This document shows, one piece after another, positions 1 to 9,129 of a stretch of DNA of 64,000 nt (position 1 is the first letter of the stretch; every line of letters starts with the position of its first letter). The position numbers and the translations under genes are program-made. The DNA comes from Ruegeria arenilitoris. GTDB taxonomy: Bacteria; Pseudomonadota; Alphaproteobacteria; Rhodobacterales; Rhodobacteraceae. The notes under the pieces are model-generated. The model was not told where the DNA came from. It made no database searches and worked only from the letters and a program-made list of their open reading frames with translations. The stretch is from assembly GCF_013032445.1 (NCBI RefSeq), contig NZ_WQCA01000005.1:248001-312000 (forward strand), read 5' to 3'.

Positions 1-88
1 TGATCGGTCCGCCGTGACCTTTGAGCGTGAAAAACTCGGCCATTGCAGGCAGGGGGATTAACGCCAGAGCCAGAACCAGCCAGTGCAT
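1..88 (-). CDS. Exported protein, first 29 codons only (possibly WD40-type)
   Basis: Only the beginning of this gene is in the window. It starts with ATG directly after the stop codon of the formate dehydrogenase gamma gene, so it is probably the next gene of that operon. The visible residues form a clear signal peptide (hydrophobic LVLALALIPLPAMA followed by EFF) and then a short FTLKGHGGPI segment. That segment resembles the first blade of WD40-repeat proteins (L-x-GH-x-x-P), and I recall WD40/cytochrome c proteins beside formate dehydrogenases, but the fragment is too short to prove this. The frame is open to the window edge. Confidence 0.5.
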   Translation of the reverse strand, partial: MHWLVLALALIPLPAMAEFFTLKGHGGPI

Positions 89-1291
89 CTATTCAGCGGG
101 TGAGGCCGCAGCCTTGCCGGCCTCTTTTTCCTGCACCTCTTCCAACCACAGCGAGTGATGCTCGCGCGCCCATTGTTCTTCAACCTCGCCAGTGCCCATG
201 GCATCAAATGCGCCTTCCATGCCGACCGAGCCGAGGTAAATATGCGCGATGATGATGGCGATGAACACATAGGCGACCATCACGTGCCAGACTTGGGCGT
301 ACTGCATCTCTTCCTGCGGTGACATCTGTGTCGGCAGGTTCAGGCCAAACATCTGCGGAATACCGGTTGAATTCGCAACTTCGAAGGTCTTGGCAAACAT
401 TGGCAGTTCAAACGGGAAAAGCAGAGAAAGACCCGACAGGCTGATCGAGACGCCCAGCAGGATGCAGGCCCAGAAGATAACCTTTTGACCCGCGTTGAAC
501 TTCTTGGCGGGCGGGTGGCTGCCTTTGGTGAATAGCCCCCCTCCCGCTGCCAGCCATTTCAGGTCGGTGCGGTTGGGAATGTTATGGGCGATCCAGTTCA
601 CCGTGACGATGATCAGCCCCAGCATGAAGGACCAGGCCAGGTTGTTGTGCAGCCATTTGCAGCCCTGCGCGATGGTCGCGAAGCCTTCTTTGCCGAAGAT
701 TGGGATTAGGAAATCGCGGCCGTAAAGCGTCAGCAAACCGGTTACCCCAAGAACCAGAAAAGATCCGGCGAAAAGCCAGTGGCCGAAGCGTTCGAAGCCG
801 TTGAAGCGGGTGACGGTGCGACCGGTCTTTTCTCCGTCGATGCGGATTTTCCCGCGGATCAGGAAGAACAGAACGATGATCGCCAGCATTCCGGCAATAA
901 TATACGAGCCGTTTTCGCGCAGTGGCCCGGTTCGGAATTCCCACCACCACATGCCACCATCCTGAATCAATACACCCGCCGCTGGTCCGCTGGTCGAAAC
1001 AGTAGTGTCTGCTGAACCGTATCGAATGGCACGGTATACGTCGCTGTCCGATGCTACACCCCGCGTACCCAATTGACCCAACAGGCCCTCGGCATTCCCT
1101 TGTCCGGTGTTGTCCGAGCGATAACTGTTGTCCACCTTTTCGCCACGTTGCCGGGCGAGGATATCTTCAAGTGTGGTCGCGCCACCGGTTTGGGCGCGTT
1201 CTTCGGTCGTGGCTTCTGCCTGAGTGGACTGCGCCAAGGCGGCGCCGGTTAACCCCAGGGCGAACAGGAATGCGATGATTAAGCGGAACAT
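89..1291 (-). CDS. fdhC: Formate dehydrogenase gamma subunit (cytochrome b556, membrane)
   Basis: This is the membrane cytochrome b subunit of a respiratory formate dehydrogenase. It takes electrons from the FeS subunit and passes them to quinone or another acceptor. I chose the ATG at 1291, preceded by GAGGTTCAG, because it opens a signal peptide (MFRLIIAFLFALG to AQ), rather than an upstream in-frame start. About 100 polar residues follow, then about five membrane segments. Candidate haem ligands are the histidines in RFGHW, WLHNN, VWHVM and IAHIY; the last two are 14 residues apart, as in E. coli FdnI. About 400 residues is long for the family because of the exported N-terminal extension. 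It lies 70 bases after fdhB in the same operon. Confidence 0.92.
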   Translation of the reverse strand: MFRLIIAFLFALGLTGAALAQSTQAEATTEERAQTGGATTLEDILARQRGEKVDNSYRSDNTGQGNAEGLLGQLGTRGVASDSDVYRAIRYGSADTTVSTSGPAAGVLIQDGGMWWWEFRTGPLRENGSYIIAGMLAIIVLFFLIRGKIRIDGEKTGRTVTRFNGFERFGHWLFAGSFLVLGVTGLLTLYGRDFLIPIFGKEGFATIAQGCKWLHNNLAWSFMLGLIIVTVNWIAHNIPNRTDLKWLAAGGGLFTKGSHPPAKKFNAGQKVIFWACILLGVSISLSGLSLLFPFELPMFAKTFEVANSTGIPQMFGLNLPTQMSPQEEMQYAQVWHVMVAYVFIAIIIAHIYLGSVGMEGAFDAMGTGEVEEQWAREHHSLWLEEVQEKEAGKAAASPAE

Positions 1292-1361
1292 CTGAACCTC
1301 GGTCAAAATTCCAAAGCAGGCGACCCGCATGGGCGGGTCACCTGTTTTTCATGTAGACGGA

Positions 1362-1955
1362 TCAGCCGTCTTTCTGGTCGTAGGCCGTGCCCCAGCCCCA
1401 CGCGCCCGAGCCAAACCCGCGGGCGACGACACGCTCGCGGTAGATGGCCGAGACCACGTCGCCGTCACCGGCAAGCAGGGCCTTGGTGGAACACATCTCG
1501 GCGCAGAGGGGCAGTTTACCCTCGGCGATCCGGTTACGACCATATTTGGCGAACTCTGCGGTCGAGTGCGTTTCCTCGGGGCCGCCGGCGCAGAAGGTAC
1601 ATTTGTCCATCTTGCCGCGCGATCCGAAGTTGCCCGCCTGCGGGTATTGCGGTGCGCCGAAGGGGCACGCATAGAAGCAATAACCGCAACCGATGCACAG
1701 GTCCTTGGAGTGCAGGACGACCCCTTCTTCGTTCTGATAGAAGCAGTCGACCGGGCACACCGCCATACACGGCGCATCCGAACAATGCATACAGGCCACC
1801 GAGATCGAGCGTTCGCCCGGATTGCCGTCATTGATCGTCACCACCCTGCGGCGGTTGATGCCCCATGGAACCTCGTGCTCATTCTTGCACGCGGTGACGC
1901 AGGCGTTGCACTCGATACAGCGTTCAGCGTCGCAGAGAAACTTTGCTCTAGCCAT
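1362..1955 (-). CDS. fdhB: Formate dehydrogenase beta subunit, four-cluster ferredoxin
   Basis: This is the electron-transfer subunit of formate dehydrogenase. It wires the molybdopterin subunit to the membrane cytochrome b. In 197 residues it has the cysteine pattern of four [4Fe-4S] clusters: [11 protein letters not shown] near residue 13, then [29 protein letters not shown], and a split pair KCTFC...PLCAEMC. It lacks the C-terminal membrane anchor of E. coli FdnH, so it is held by the other subunits, as in short DmsB/FdhB-like proteins. GGAGGACG lies just before the ATG, and the gene begins only 11 bases after the fdhA stop, so it is translationally linked to fdhA. Confidence 0.95.
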   Translation of the reverse strand: MARAKFLCDAERCIECNACVTACKNEHEVPWGINRRRVVTINDGNPGERSISVACMHCSDAPCMAVCPVDCFYQNEEGVVLHSKDLCIGCGYCFYACPFGAPQYPQAGNFGSRGKMDKCTFCAGGPEETHSTAEFAKYGRNRIAEGKLPLCAEMCSTKALLAGDGDVVSAIYRERVVARGFGSGAWGWGTAYDQKDG

Positions 1956-1966
1956 TATCGTCCTCC

Positions 1967-4861
1967 TTACGCTGCTGAGATCTTGCAGAGAGTCGCTTTG
2001 GTCTCCTGCATCTGGGTTACTGAATCGTAGCCATAGGTCTGGGCGGTGTTGGAACTTTCACCCAGCACATAAGGATCAGCGCCTGCGGGGTACTTGTCCC
2101 GCAAATCCTGACCCTGGAAATGGCCACCGAAGTGGAACGGCATAAAGGCCACACCAGCACCAACCCTGTTGGTCAGCATTGCCATCACCTTGACCTTGCC
2201 GCCTTCGGGACCTTCGACCCAGACCTGTTGCCCGTCACGAATACCAAGGTTGTTGGCATCGCGCGGGTTGATCTCGACGAACATGTCCTGCTGCAGTTCG
2301 GCCAGCCACGGGTTCGACCGGGTTTCCTCGCCACCGCCTTCATATTCGACCAGACGACCAGACGTCAGGATTATCGGGTAATCCTTTGAAAAGTCGTTCT
2401 TCTGGATCGAGGCATAAAGGGTGGGCAGGCGATAGGCCTGACGGTCCTCGTAGGTCGGATAGTCCTCCACCAGATCGCGCCGGTTGGTATAAAGCGGCTC
2501 GCGATGCAGCGGGATCGGATCCGGGAAGGTCCAGACGACCGCGCGGGCTTTGGCGTTCCCGAAGGGTGCACAGCCATGTTCGATCGCGACCCGCTGAATG
2601 CCGCCCGACAGGTCGGTTTTCCAGTTGGTCTCTGGCCCCGCAACGGCGTCGATGGCCGCGCGTTCGTCGGCGGTTAGGTCACCGTCCCAGCCAAGGTCCA
2701 TCAGCATCTGCATCGTGAATTCGGGATAACCATCCTGAATTTCAGACCCGACGCTATAGACCCCTTCGGCCAGCAGGTTGTCGCCATCACGTTCCACGCC
2801 AAAGCGGGCGCGGAAAGTCAGGCCACCTTCGGCCACCGGTTTGGACATGTCATAGAGGTTCGGCGTACCAGGATGACCCATCTCCGCCGTACCCCAACAT
2901 GGCCAGGGCAGTCCGTAATACTCGCCGTCGTTTGGTCCACCAATGGCTTGCAGCGTGGTTCTGTCGAACGTGTGCTGGTTGGCCATATGGCTTTTGATCC
3001 GTTCGGGCGATTGACCGGTATAGCCGATGGTCCAGAGACCCTTGTTGAATTCACGCGTGATGCTTTCAACATTGGGGGTTTCCGGGTCGTCCATCTCGAT
3101 ATTGCGGAAGAACCGATCCGCCCAGCCGAACTTGTTGGCGAATTTGGCCATGATGACCTCGTCCGGCAGGCTTTCGAACAGCGGTTCAACCACCTTGTCA
3201 CGCCACTGCAGCGACCGGTTCGATGCCGTGACCGAGCCACGGGTTTCGAACTGCGTACAGGCGGGCAACAGGTAGACGCCGTCGGTGCGGTCGTGCAGAA
3301 CGGCCGAGACGGTGGGATACGGGTCGATCACGACCAGCATGTCCAGCTTCTCCATCGCCGTCTTCATCTCCGGTCCGCGAGTTTGCGAGTTCGGAGCATG
3401 ACCCCACAGAACCATGGCACGGACGTTGTTGTCCTGATCCATGTTGGCCGGGTCTTCCAGAACACCATCGATCCAACGAGAGACCGGGATGCCGCGCTCG
3501 TTCTGTAGCGACTTGTCCTTGCCTTCCTTGTCCTTGATCGTGGCGAACTGACCCGCCAGCCATTCGGAGTCTTCACCCCAGACACGGCCCCAATGGCCCC
3601 ATGCCCCTTTGGACAGGCCGTAATAGCCGGGCAGGGTATGAGACAGAACACCAAGGTCCGTCGCGCCCTGCACGTTGTCATGGCCGCGGAAAATGTTGGT
3701 GCCACCACCCGAGGTGCCCATGTTGCCAAGCGCAAGCTGCAGCACGCAGTAGGCGCGGGTGTTGTTGTTGCCGTTGGTGTGCTGCGTACCACCCATGCAC
3801 CAGATTACCGTGCCAGGACGGTTGTTGGCCATGGTGCGTGCAACACGTTTCAGCTGCGAACCGGGTGTGCCGGTGACGCGCTCGACCTCATCCGGGTTCC
3901 AGTTGGCAACCTCTTCACGGATCTGGTCCATACCCCAGACACGGGTGCGGATGAACTCTTTGTCCTCCCAACCGTTGTCGAAGATGTGCCACAGGATACC
4001 CCAGACGAGCGCCACGTCCGTTCCGGGGCGGAACCGGACATATTCATCCGCATGCGCCGCTGTCCGCGTAAAGCGCGGATCGCAGACGATCAGCGGCGCG
4101 TTGTTCTGCTCTTTCGCGCGCAGAACGTGCAACAGCGAGACGGGGTGCGCCTCGGCCGGGTTGCCGCCGATGATAAAGATGGCCCGAGAGTTATGGATGT
4201 CATTGTACGAATTGGTCATGGCACCGTAGCCCCATGTATTCGCAACACCCGCAACGGTGGTTGAGTGGCAGATACGGGCCTGATGGTCCACGTTGTTCGT
4301 GCCCCAGTAGGCGGCGAACTTACGGAACAGATAGGCCTGTTCGTTGTTATGCTTGGCCGAGCCCAGCCAGTACACGCTGTCCGGCCCGGATTCCTCGCGG
4401 ATGCTCATCATGCCGTCGCCGATCTCGTTGATCGCCTCTTCCCAGCTAATGCGTTTCCACTCGCCGCCTTCCTTTTTCATCGGGTACTTGAGGCGGCGTT
4501 CGCCATGCGCGTGCTCGCGGACCGAGGCCCCTTTGGCACAGTGTGCACCCAGATTGAACGGGCTGTCCCAACCGGGCTCTTGCCCGATCCAAACGCCGTT
4601 CTGCACTTCGGCAACGACTGTACAGCCGACCGAACAGTGGGTGCATACGGATTTGATGTTTTCAACGGCCTGGTTTGCCGCTGTCTGGGCGCTGGCTGGC
4701 GTCACGGTTCCACCCGTGGCGCTGATCGCGGCAAGACCGCCGATCGTCAGGCCCGAGCCACGCAGGAATGCGCGGCGATCGACGGTTTTCTCGCCGACCT
4801 GGGACAGGATACTTGTCCGCTGGGGGCGTCTCGCAACCCCGTTGGTCTTTTTCCTTAGCAT
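1967..4861 (-). CDS. fdhA: Formate dehydrogenase catalytic subunit, Tat-exported molybdopterin enzyme
   Basis: This 964-residue catalytic subunit oxidises formate to CO2. It starts with a twin-arginine signal ([10 protein letters not shown] near residue 28), so the folded enzyme is exported. A [4Fe-4S] motif follows (CTHCSVGC with a fourth Cys in AHCAKG), then the molybdopterin oxidoreductase body and a C-terminal dinucleotide-binding domain (about residue 830 on). The active-site region reads [10 protein letters not shown], placing cysteine followed by histidine where E. coli FdnG carries selenocysteine; no in-frame TGA is present. The metal could be Mo or W. GGGAGGAAACC precedes the ATG. 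Upstream are its likely chaperone (TorD family) and a small Tat peptide. Confidence 0.96.
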   Translation of the reverse strand: MLRKKTNGVARRPQRTSILSQVGEKTVDRRAFLRGSGLTIGGLAAISATGGTVTPASAQTAANQAVENIKSVCTHCSVGCTVVAEVQNGVWIGQEPGWDSPFNLGAHCAKGASVREHAHGERRLKYPMKKEGGEWKRISWEEAINEIGDGMMSIREESGPDSVYWLGSAKHNNEQAYLFRKFAAYWGTNNVDHQARICHSTTVAGVANTWGYGAMTNSYNDIHNSRAIFIIGGNPAEAHPVSLLHVLRAKEQNNAPLIVCDPRFTRTAAHADEYVRFRPGTDVALVWGILWHIFDNGWEDKEFIRTRVWGMDQIREEVANWNPDEVERVTGTPGSQLKRVARTMANNRPGTVIWCMGGTQHTNGNNNTRAYCVLQLALGNMGTSGGGTNIFRGHDNVQGATDLGVLSHTLPGYYGLSKGAWGHWGRVWGEDSEWLAGQFATIKDKEGKDKSLQNERGIPVSRWIDGVLEDPANMDQDNNVRAMVLWGHAPNSQTRGPEMKTAMEKLDMLVVIDPYPTVSAVLHDRTDGVYLLPACTQFETRGSVTASNRSLQWRDKVVEPLFESLPDEVIMAKFANKFGWADRFFRNIEMDDPETPNVESITREFNKGLWTIGYTGQSPERIKSHMANQHTFDRTTLQAIGGPNDGEYYGLPWPCWGTAEMGHPGTPNLYDMSKPVAEGGLTFRARFGVERDGDNLLAEGVYSVGSEIQDGYPEFTMQMLMDLGWDGDLTADERAAIDAVAGPETNWKTDLSGGIQRVAIEHGCAPFGNAKARAVVWTFPDPIPLHREPLYTNRRDLVEDYPTYEDRQAYRLPTLYASIQKNDFSKDYPIILTSGRLVEYEGGGEETRSNPWLAELQQDMFVEINPRDANNLGIRDGQQVWVEGPEGGKVKVMAMLTNRVGAGVAFMPFHFGGHFQGQDLRDKYPAGADPYVLGESSNTAQTYGYDSVTQMQETKATLCKISAA

Positions 4862-4966
4862 TGGTTTCCTCCCTTGCGCGCCGTGTCAGCCACGGCTGGC
4901 TTGGTACTTTTGGTGCCGACGTCAGGGCCAATCGCAACCGTCAGTCGGGGGTGAAGGCGTCCGATC

Positions 4967-5155
4967 CTAGAACCGGGTGCTTTCGATGTACGCGCGGGTA
5001 TGCGCGGTGTCCTGCATCCGGGTTTCGTCCGTTGGCAGCTCGGCTGCTTCGGCTTTCCCGGACAGGCTGGCCGCGGCAACGGCAGCAGGTGCTGCGGTTC
5101 CGGCCAGTTTCAGGAAGTCACGGCGCGTTGCGCCTTCTTCCTTGGTCTTGCTCAT
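4967..5155 (-). CDS. fdhX: Small Tat-signal formate dehydrogenase accessory peptide
   Basis: This is a 62-residue protein that is mostly a twin-arginine signal (ATRRDFLKLAG) with an Ala-rich hydrophobic stretch and a short tail ending in YIESTRF. The ATG at 5155 was chosen because AAAGGAGGA sits just upstream; an earlier in-frame ATG lacks a good site. Tat-signal peptides of this size directly before the alpha subunit are known in formate dehydrogenase operons of Shewanella and other proteobacteria (FdhX / TIGR02811-type). The role is not established; it may help maturation or act as a small structural subunit. It lies 105 bases before fdhA and belongs to the same operon. Confidence 0.85.
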   Translation of the reverse strand: MSKTKEEGATRRDFLKLAGTAAPAAVAAASLSGKAEAAELPTDETRMQDTAHTRAYIESTRF

Positions 5156-5216
5156 GGGGTCCTCCTTTCCCATTTGCAGTTTAACGCCCACGCGGGCGCT
5201 GGCGAATGACAGCGGT

Positions 5217-5828
5217 TCACGCTGCCGTCATTCGGAAGGCCTCTCGTTCGATCTCCATGAACACCCGACCGGCAGTGCCGACAGATGCATAGAGAACCGA
5301 AGACTCAGCGGCTTCCAAATCCGAATAGAAATGCGTGGCCCACGGGCCGATATGCTTGTTCCAGAACGCTTTCTGATCCTCTAACGGCGCAGGCGCGCCA
5401 AAGCGGCCAACGATCATGCCCGCCATCATCTCCATCAGCGAGGCGATATTATCTTCGGGTTCGAACACATTCTGCGCCCGTGTGATGCCACGTGCGGCCA
5501 TATCGTTGCGCAACTGGGCCAGAGGTTTCTCGTTCAGGAACCCGGTTAGGTAGAAACTGGCATAGGGCAGCAACTCACCACGCCCCAGCCCGATGAACAA
5601 AGCGTTGAATTCGCGTTCGGCTGCGGCGGGCTTGGTGACTTTCGCCACCCGCGCCATGGCCTGAATAGCCTGACCCAGGTCGGTATCATCTCCGGTCAGA
5701 CCAGCCACCTGATCCAGCAACATCTGATCCGGCGGAGCCGCCAGTACCAGCCCGAGAAAATTGTAAAAATCCGCGCGCAGGCGATCCTCGGCTGAGACGT
5801 CCAGATGTTGCGCTTCGCTTGCGGTCAT
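5217..5828 (-). CDS. TorD/DmsD-family chaperone for formate dehydrogenase
   Basis: This is an all-helical cytoplasmic chaperone of the TorD family, expected to bind the Tat signal of FdhA and hold the enzyme back until its cofactor is inserted. Family features seen are the N-terminal R-x-DFYNFLGLVLAAPP segment and a central LLPYASFYLTGFLNEKPLAQLR region, matching the Y-x-S-x-Y-x-x-G pattern of TorD proteins. The ATG at 5828 is preferred over one 21 bases upstream because AAGGA lies 7 bases before it and it falls just after the DUF3306 stop. That gives 203 residues, usual for the family. No paralogous target is visible, so FdhA is the likely client. Confidence 0.88.
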   Translation of the reverse strand: MTASEAQHLDVSAEDRLRADFYNFLGLVLAAPPDQMLLDQVAGLTGDDTDLGQAIQAMARVAKVTKPAAAEREFNALFIGLGRGELLPYASFYLTGFLNEKPLAQLRNDMAARGITRAQNVFEPEDNIASLMEMMAGMIVGRFGAPAPLEDQKAFWNKHIGPWATHFYSDLEAAESSVLYASVGTAGRVFMEIEREAFRMTAA

Positions 5829-5832
5829 GGGG

Positions 5833-6393
5833 TTATCCTTCGAACTCAAATTTCATGCGGCGCGGGGTGGGGGGGAGGTTCACCTCTTCAAGGTCTTGAG
5901 CCTCTGCCATGATAACCGGTTCTGGCGTTGGCTCATCGACCGCCTCTGGTTCCGGTTCCTCAATGAGAGGTTCTGGCTCGATCTCTTCGGCTTCTGCCGC
6001 CAGCGCCTCGATATGGGCCAACATACCCTTGCCGACCTGATACGCGGTGGGGATATTCTCGATCACACAAGCGGCGTCGGTATAGTCCTCACCATAATCG
6101 ACCAGACCGTCGACATTCGCCAGCACCGGGTTCAGCCGCCACAAACGGCGTAGCGCCCGGCGACGCAGACGGTCGGGCACTGCTTTTGCCATGAAACCCG
6201 AGACGTCATCTCCGGCCTGCAATTGATCGGGGTCGGGAAGATTGAACTCGGCTAGAATCTCGGCGTCGCTTTTTTCTTCCAGTTCGGACTGCTGGGCTGC
6301 AACGGCCTGTTCCTCGGCAGCTGTGACCTCGGCTTCAGCTTCGGCCTGAACGGCGGCCTTACGGCGAGACCAAAAATCACGAGCCTGCGTCAC
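5833..6393 (-). CDS. DUF3306 protein, formate dehydrogenase-linked
   Basis: This is a 186-residue soluble protein of the DUF3306 family. It has an N-terminal ARDFWSRRKAAV segment, a charged Glu/Ala-rich coiled-coil-like stretch (about residues 15-45), a compact core (FNLPDPDQL, FMAKAVPDRLRRRALRRLWR, ENIPTAYQVGKGM), and an acidic Pro/Glu-rich tail. The function is unknown. Genes of this family are known to travel with DUF3305, a ferredoxin and TorD chaperones in formate dehydrogenase loci, so a maturation or electron-transfer accessory role is inferred. It uses a GTG start overlapping the DUF3305 stop (GTGA), indicating coupled translation. Confidence 0.85.
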   Translation of the reverse strand: MTQARDFWSRRKAAVQAEAEAEVTAAEEQAVAAQQSELEEKSDAEILAEFNLPDPDQLQAGDDVSGFMAKAVPDRLRRRALRRLWRLNPVLANVDGLVDYGEDYTDAACVIENIPTAYQVGKGMLAHIEALAAEAEEIEPEPLIEEPEPEAVDEPTPEPVIMAEAQDLEEVNLPPTPRRMKFEFEG

Positions 6394-6944
6394 TGCACGA
6401 TCCTCCGCGGCGCCCGGTAGACGTCTGACGCCTGACGGATACGCGCATCGCCCTTGCCATCCTCGACCAGATCGGTGCGTTTCTTGTCACGGCGGCGTTT
6501 AACGAAAACCTCGTCCCGGTGGTGTTCCAATGCGAAATCGCGAACCCAAGCAATCAGCCCTTCGGTCATCGGGATCTTTTCGACAATCTCTTCCCCGGTA
6601 TCTGCGTAGTCCTGCCCTTCGAACGGGGATGCCGTAACCAGCACTGCATCCATAGGGCGTTCACCATCCAGCGCGTCGCGCAGAACAAGGTAGATCGAAG
6701 GTTGGCCGTCAGAAAGGTTGACCATGTAGGCCTCAGTTTCGTCGGCCCACAATGTAAGCGGGAGGGTCGCCGCGTGGTATTCCACAGCCTCACCCTCGCG
6801 GCGAAGCTCCTGCCAGTCGGCAGGTCCCGCACCGGGTAATACGGCAACAGCGCGCCAATTCCACTTCGCCCAGCGGGTTACACCGGGTGTTTTGCGCACG
6901 ACGACGCCGATTGGCATTTCAATCTGGCTTGCGGCCTTCGCCAC
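6390..6944 (-). CDS. DUF3305 protein, first gene of the formate dehydrogenase operon
   Basis: This is a 184-residue protein of the DUF3305 family. The family hallmark is visible: an N-terminal MPIGVVVRKTPGVTRWAKW stretch followed by a WRAVAVLPGA segment. It is predicted cytoplasmic, with no signal or membrane segment. The start is GTG with GGGGAGGA a few bases upstream. The biochemical role is unknown; partnership with DUF3306 and the formate dehydrogenase subunits suggests an assembly factor. It is the promoter-proximal gene of the minus-strand operon, and the ferredoxin-like gene diverges from the other side of a 230-base intergenic region. Confidence 0.85.
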   Translation of the reverse strand: MAKAASQIEMPIGVVVRKTPGVTRWAKWNWRAVAVLPGAGPADWQELRREGEAVEYHAATLPLTLWADETEAYMVNLSDGQPSIYLVLRDALDGERPMDAVLVTASPFEGQDYADTGEEIVEKIPMTEGLIAWVRDFALEHHRDEVFVKRRRDKKRTDLVEDGKGDARIRQASDVYRAPRRIVQ

Positions 6945-7061
6945 TTAGTCCTCCCCGGAAGGCTCTCCCCTGCCTTCCACAGCGTCCACTATGGTACACA
7001 ACACGGCTTTGTGCCAAGCCTGAACTTTCTGGCGGCAGACGCGATCACCAATTATTTATGA

Positions 7062-7081
7062 ATCTGAGCCACTTCTCAGAT
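7062..7081. promoter_or_regulatory. Inverted repeat in the divergent formate dehydrogenase promoter region
   Basis: The 232 bases between the DUF3305 and ferredoxin-like starts (6945-7176) contain no gene. They include a perfect 7-base inverted repeat, ATCTGAG-ccactt-CTCAGAT, about 100 bases before the plus-strand start and 120 before the minus-strand start. It could be an operator for both divergent units. Its identity is not recognised. Confidence 0.35.
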
Positions 7082-7176
7082 CCAATGCCGAAACTAGTTT
7101 GACCTGCAGGGATTGCCACTTTTCACAGACACCCTAAGCTGAACCCGAGATGGGGAGACGTCCGGGAGGGGAGGCC

Positions 7177-9129
7177 ATGGGCACAAAATTTCTGTTATGC
7201 GACTGCGCGGGGACGCAGGCTATGGATGCTGAGGAAATCGCATCCGCCTGCGGCACGGCGTGTTCTCGGGTTCATTCGGCCTTGTGTACCACTGAGCTGG
7301 AGGCCGCGGCCTCATTGATGCGGGACGGGGACACCGTGATCGCCTGCGGGCAGGAGCAGGAGGTGTTCCGCGCGCTTGCTGAAGAGTTGAATATAGAATC
7401 TCCGGGCTTTGTAGACCTGCGCGACCGCGCCGGTTGGTCCGAGCAGGGGGCGAATGCCATGCCCAAGATGGCCGCCTTGGTCGCAGAGGCGTTGCTGCCA
7501 CAGCCGATCACGCCCAGCGTCGATGTGTTTAGTGAAGGTACATATTTCATCATTGGGCCGGGTGAGATGTGTTTCGATCTGGCTGAACGTCTGGCAACCA
7601 CGTTGGCTGTCACTGTTCTGGTTACCGATGACGCCCAGCCGATGTCTCGGGCCTATGACGTGGTGCGTGGGCAGGTGCGGTCTTTGACAGGTGCGTTGGG
7701 TGGGTTCTCGCTGCGGTTGGACGGATTACAGCAGATCGAACCGGGCGGACGTGGGGCTTTTGCATGGTCCGAACCGCGGGACGGGGCGAAGTCGGTCTGT
7801 GACATCGTGATTGACCTGACCGGGGGAACACCGTTTGTGCAGGCTCCGGCCAAGCGTGAAGGATACTTGCGCGCCGATCCCAAGGATGCAGTCGCCGTGG
7901 AACGTCTGGCCTTTGAAGCGGTGCAACTGGTTGGGACCTTCGAAAAGCCGCTCTATGTGCGAATGGAAGAAACGCTCTGCGCTCATTCCCGCGCAGAACA
8001 GGTGGCCTGCACCAACTGTCTGGAAATTTGCCCAACCGGCGCGATCACTCCGGCTGGCGAGCATGTGACGATCGACCCGATGATCTGCGCCGGATGTGGG
8101 GAATGCGCAGCAGTGTGCCCGTCAACCGCGATCACCTACGAGGACCCGCCGGTTTCGGCCCTGTTGTCGCGGATGCACATTTTAGCGCGCACATATCGGC
8201 GTGCGGGGGGCACTGTGCCCCGGTTGTTGGTGCACGACGCCCACGGGGCCGAGAAGATCCGGCTGGCCGCTCGTTTCGGCCGAGGTCTGCCTGCAGATGT
8301 CATTCCGCTGGAATTGAACGTGATTTCGGGCTTTGGTCATGCCGAGATGTTGGCCGCGTTAGCCCACGGTTTTGCGCGGGTCGATGTGCTGCTGGCACCG
8401 ACTACCGAACGCGACGCGCTGGATCAGGAACTGGCACTGGCGCAGGCGATTGCCGGGCCAGGCAAGGTGGGACTGATGGATGAGGCCGACCCGGACACCA
8501 TGGCGGATTTTCTTTACGCGCAGGATGCCCCGCTGCCACTGGCCGATCCGGTTCTGCCTTTGGGCAACCGTAGACAAATCGCCCGGCTGTCGGCACAGGC
8601 GCTGAATCCGCAGGCAGAAGCTCCGTTGCCTTTGCCCGAGCAAGCACCCTATGGGGCCGTGGCAGTGAACACGGATGCCTGCACATTGTGCCTCAGCTGC
8701 GTGTCGCTCTGCCCGTCGGGCGCTTTGGTTGATAACCCGGACAAGCCGCAGTTGAATTTTCAGCAGGATGCCTGCCTTCAATGCGGGCTGTGTAAGGGCA
8801 TCTGCCCTGAAGATGCGATTGCTTTGGTTCCGCAGCTTGACCTCAGCGATGCGGCCCTGTCTCAGCAGGTGCTTAACGAAGAGGAACCGTTTGCCTGCGT
8901 TGAATGCGGAGCCCTTTTCGGTGTGAAATCGACGGTTGAGCGGATCATGGAGAAACTGTCGGGCACGCATCCGATGTTTGCCACCTCGGACAAGGCGCGG
9001 ATGATCCAGATGTGTGATAATTGCCGTGTAAACGCGCAGTTCCAGATGCAGGACAACCCGTTCCAGTCCAACCCAAAACCCAAGGTGGTCACGACCGAGG
9101 ACTATTTCTCAAAAAGAAAGGATCATTGA
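7177..9129 (+). CDS. Four-cluster ferredoxin-like protein of the formate dehydrogenase locus
   Basis: This is a large (650-residue) cytoplasmic iron-sulfur protein. The N-terminus has an HdrA-like Cys-rich region (LLCDCAGT, ACSRVHSALC, VIACGQE). The middle carries CTNCLEICPTG and CAGCGECAAVCPST (about residues 280-325). The C-terminal part carries CTLCLSCVSLCPSG and CLQCGLCKGICPED, so four [4Fe-4S] clusters are expected. A FACVECG...MCDNCR tail could hold another metal. The ATG at 7177 follows GGGAGGGGAGG closely and is preferred to one 27 bases earlier. Such proteins are known beside DUF3305/3306 and formate dehydrogenase genes. A role as electron carrier or assembly scaffold is inferred, not shown. 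Confidence 0.85.
   Translation: MGTKFLLCDCAGTQAMDAEEIASACGTACSRVHSALCTTELEAAASLMRDGDTVIACGQEQEVFRALAEELNIESPGFVDLRDRAGWSEQGANAMPKMAALVAEALLPQPITPSVDVFSEGTYFIIGPGEMCFDLAERLATTLAVTVLVTDDAQPMSRAYDVVRGQVRSLTGALGGFSLRLDGLQQIEPGGRGAFAWSEPRDGAKSVCDIVIDLTGGTPFVQAPAKREGYLRADPKDAVAVERLAFEAVQLVGTFEKPLYVRMEETLCAHSRAEQVACTNCLEICPTGAITPAGEHVTIDPMICAGCGECAAVCPSTAITYEDPPVSALLSRMHILARTYRRAGGTVPRLLVHDAHGAEKIRLAARFGRGLPADVIPLELNVISGFGHAEMLAALAHGFARVDVLLAPTTERDALDQELALAQAIAGPGKVGLMDEADPDTMADFLYAQDAPLPLADPVLPLGNRRQIARLSAQALNPQAEAPLPLPEQAPYGAVAVNTDACTLCLSCVSLCPSGALVDNPDKPQLNFQQDACLQCGLCKGICPEDAIALVPQLDLSDAALSQQVLNEEEPFACVECGALFGVKSTVERIMEKLSGTHPMFATSDKARMIQMCDNCRVNAQFQMQDNPFQSNPKPKVVTTEDYFSKRKDH

Noticed and set aside
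1329..4970. Long open frames on the plus strand opposite fdhB and fdhA (for example 1329-2030 and 3593-4264).
   Set aside because: They mirror the codon structure of the real genes on the other strand, match no family I know and have no suitable ribosome sites.
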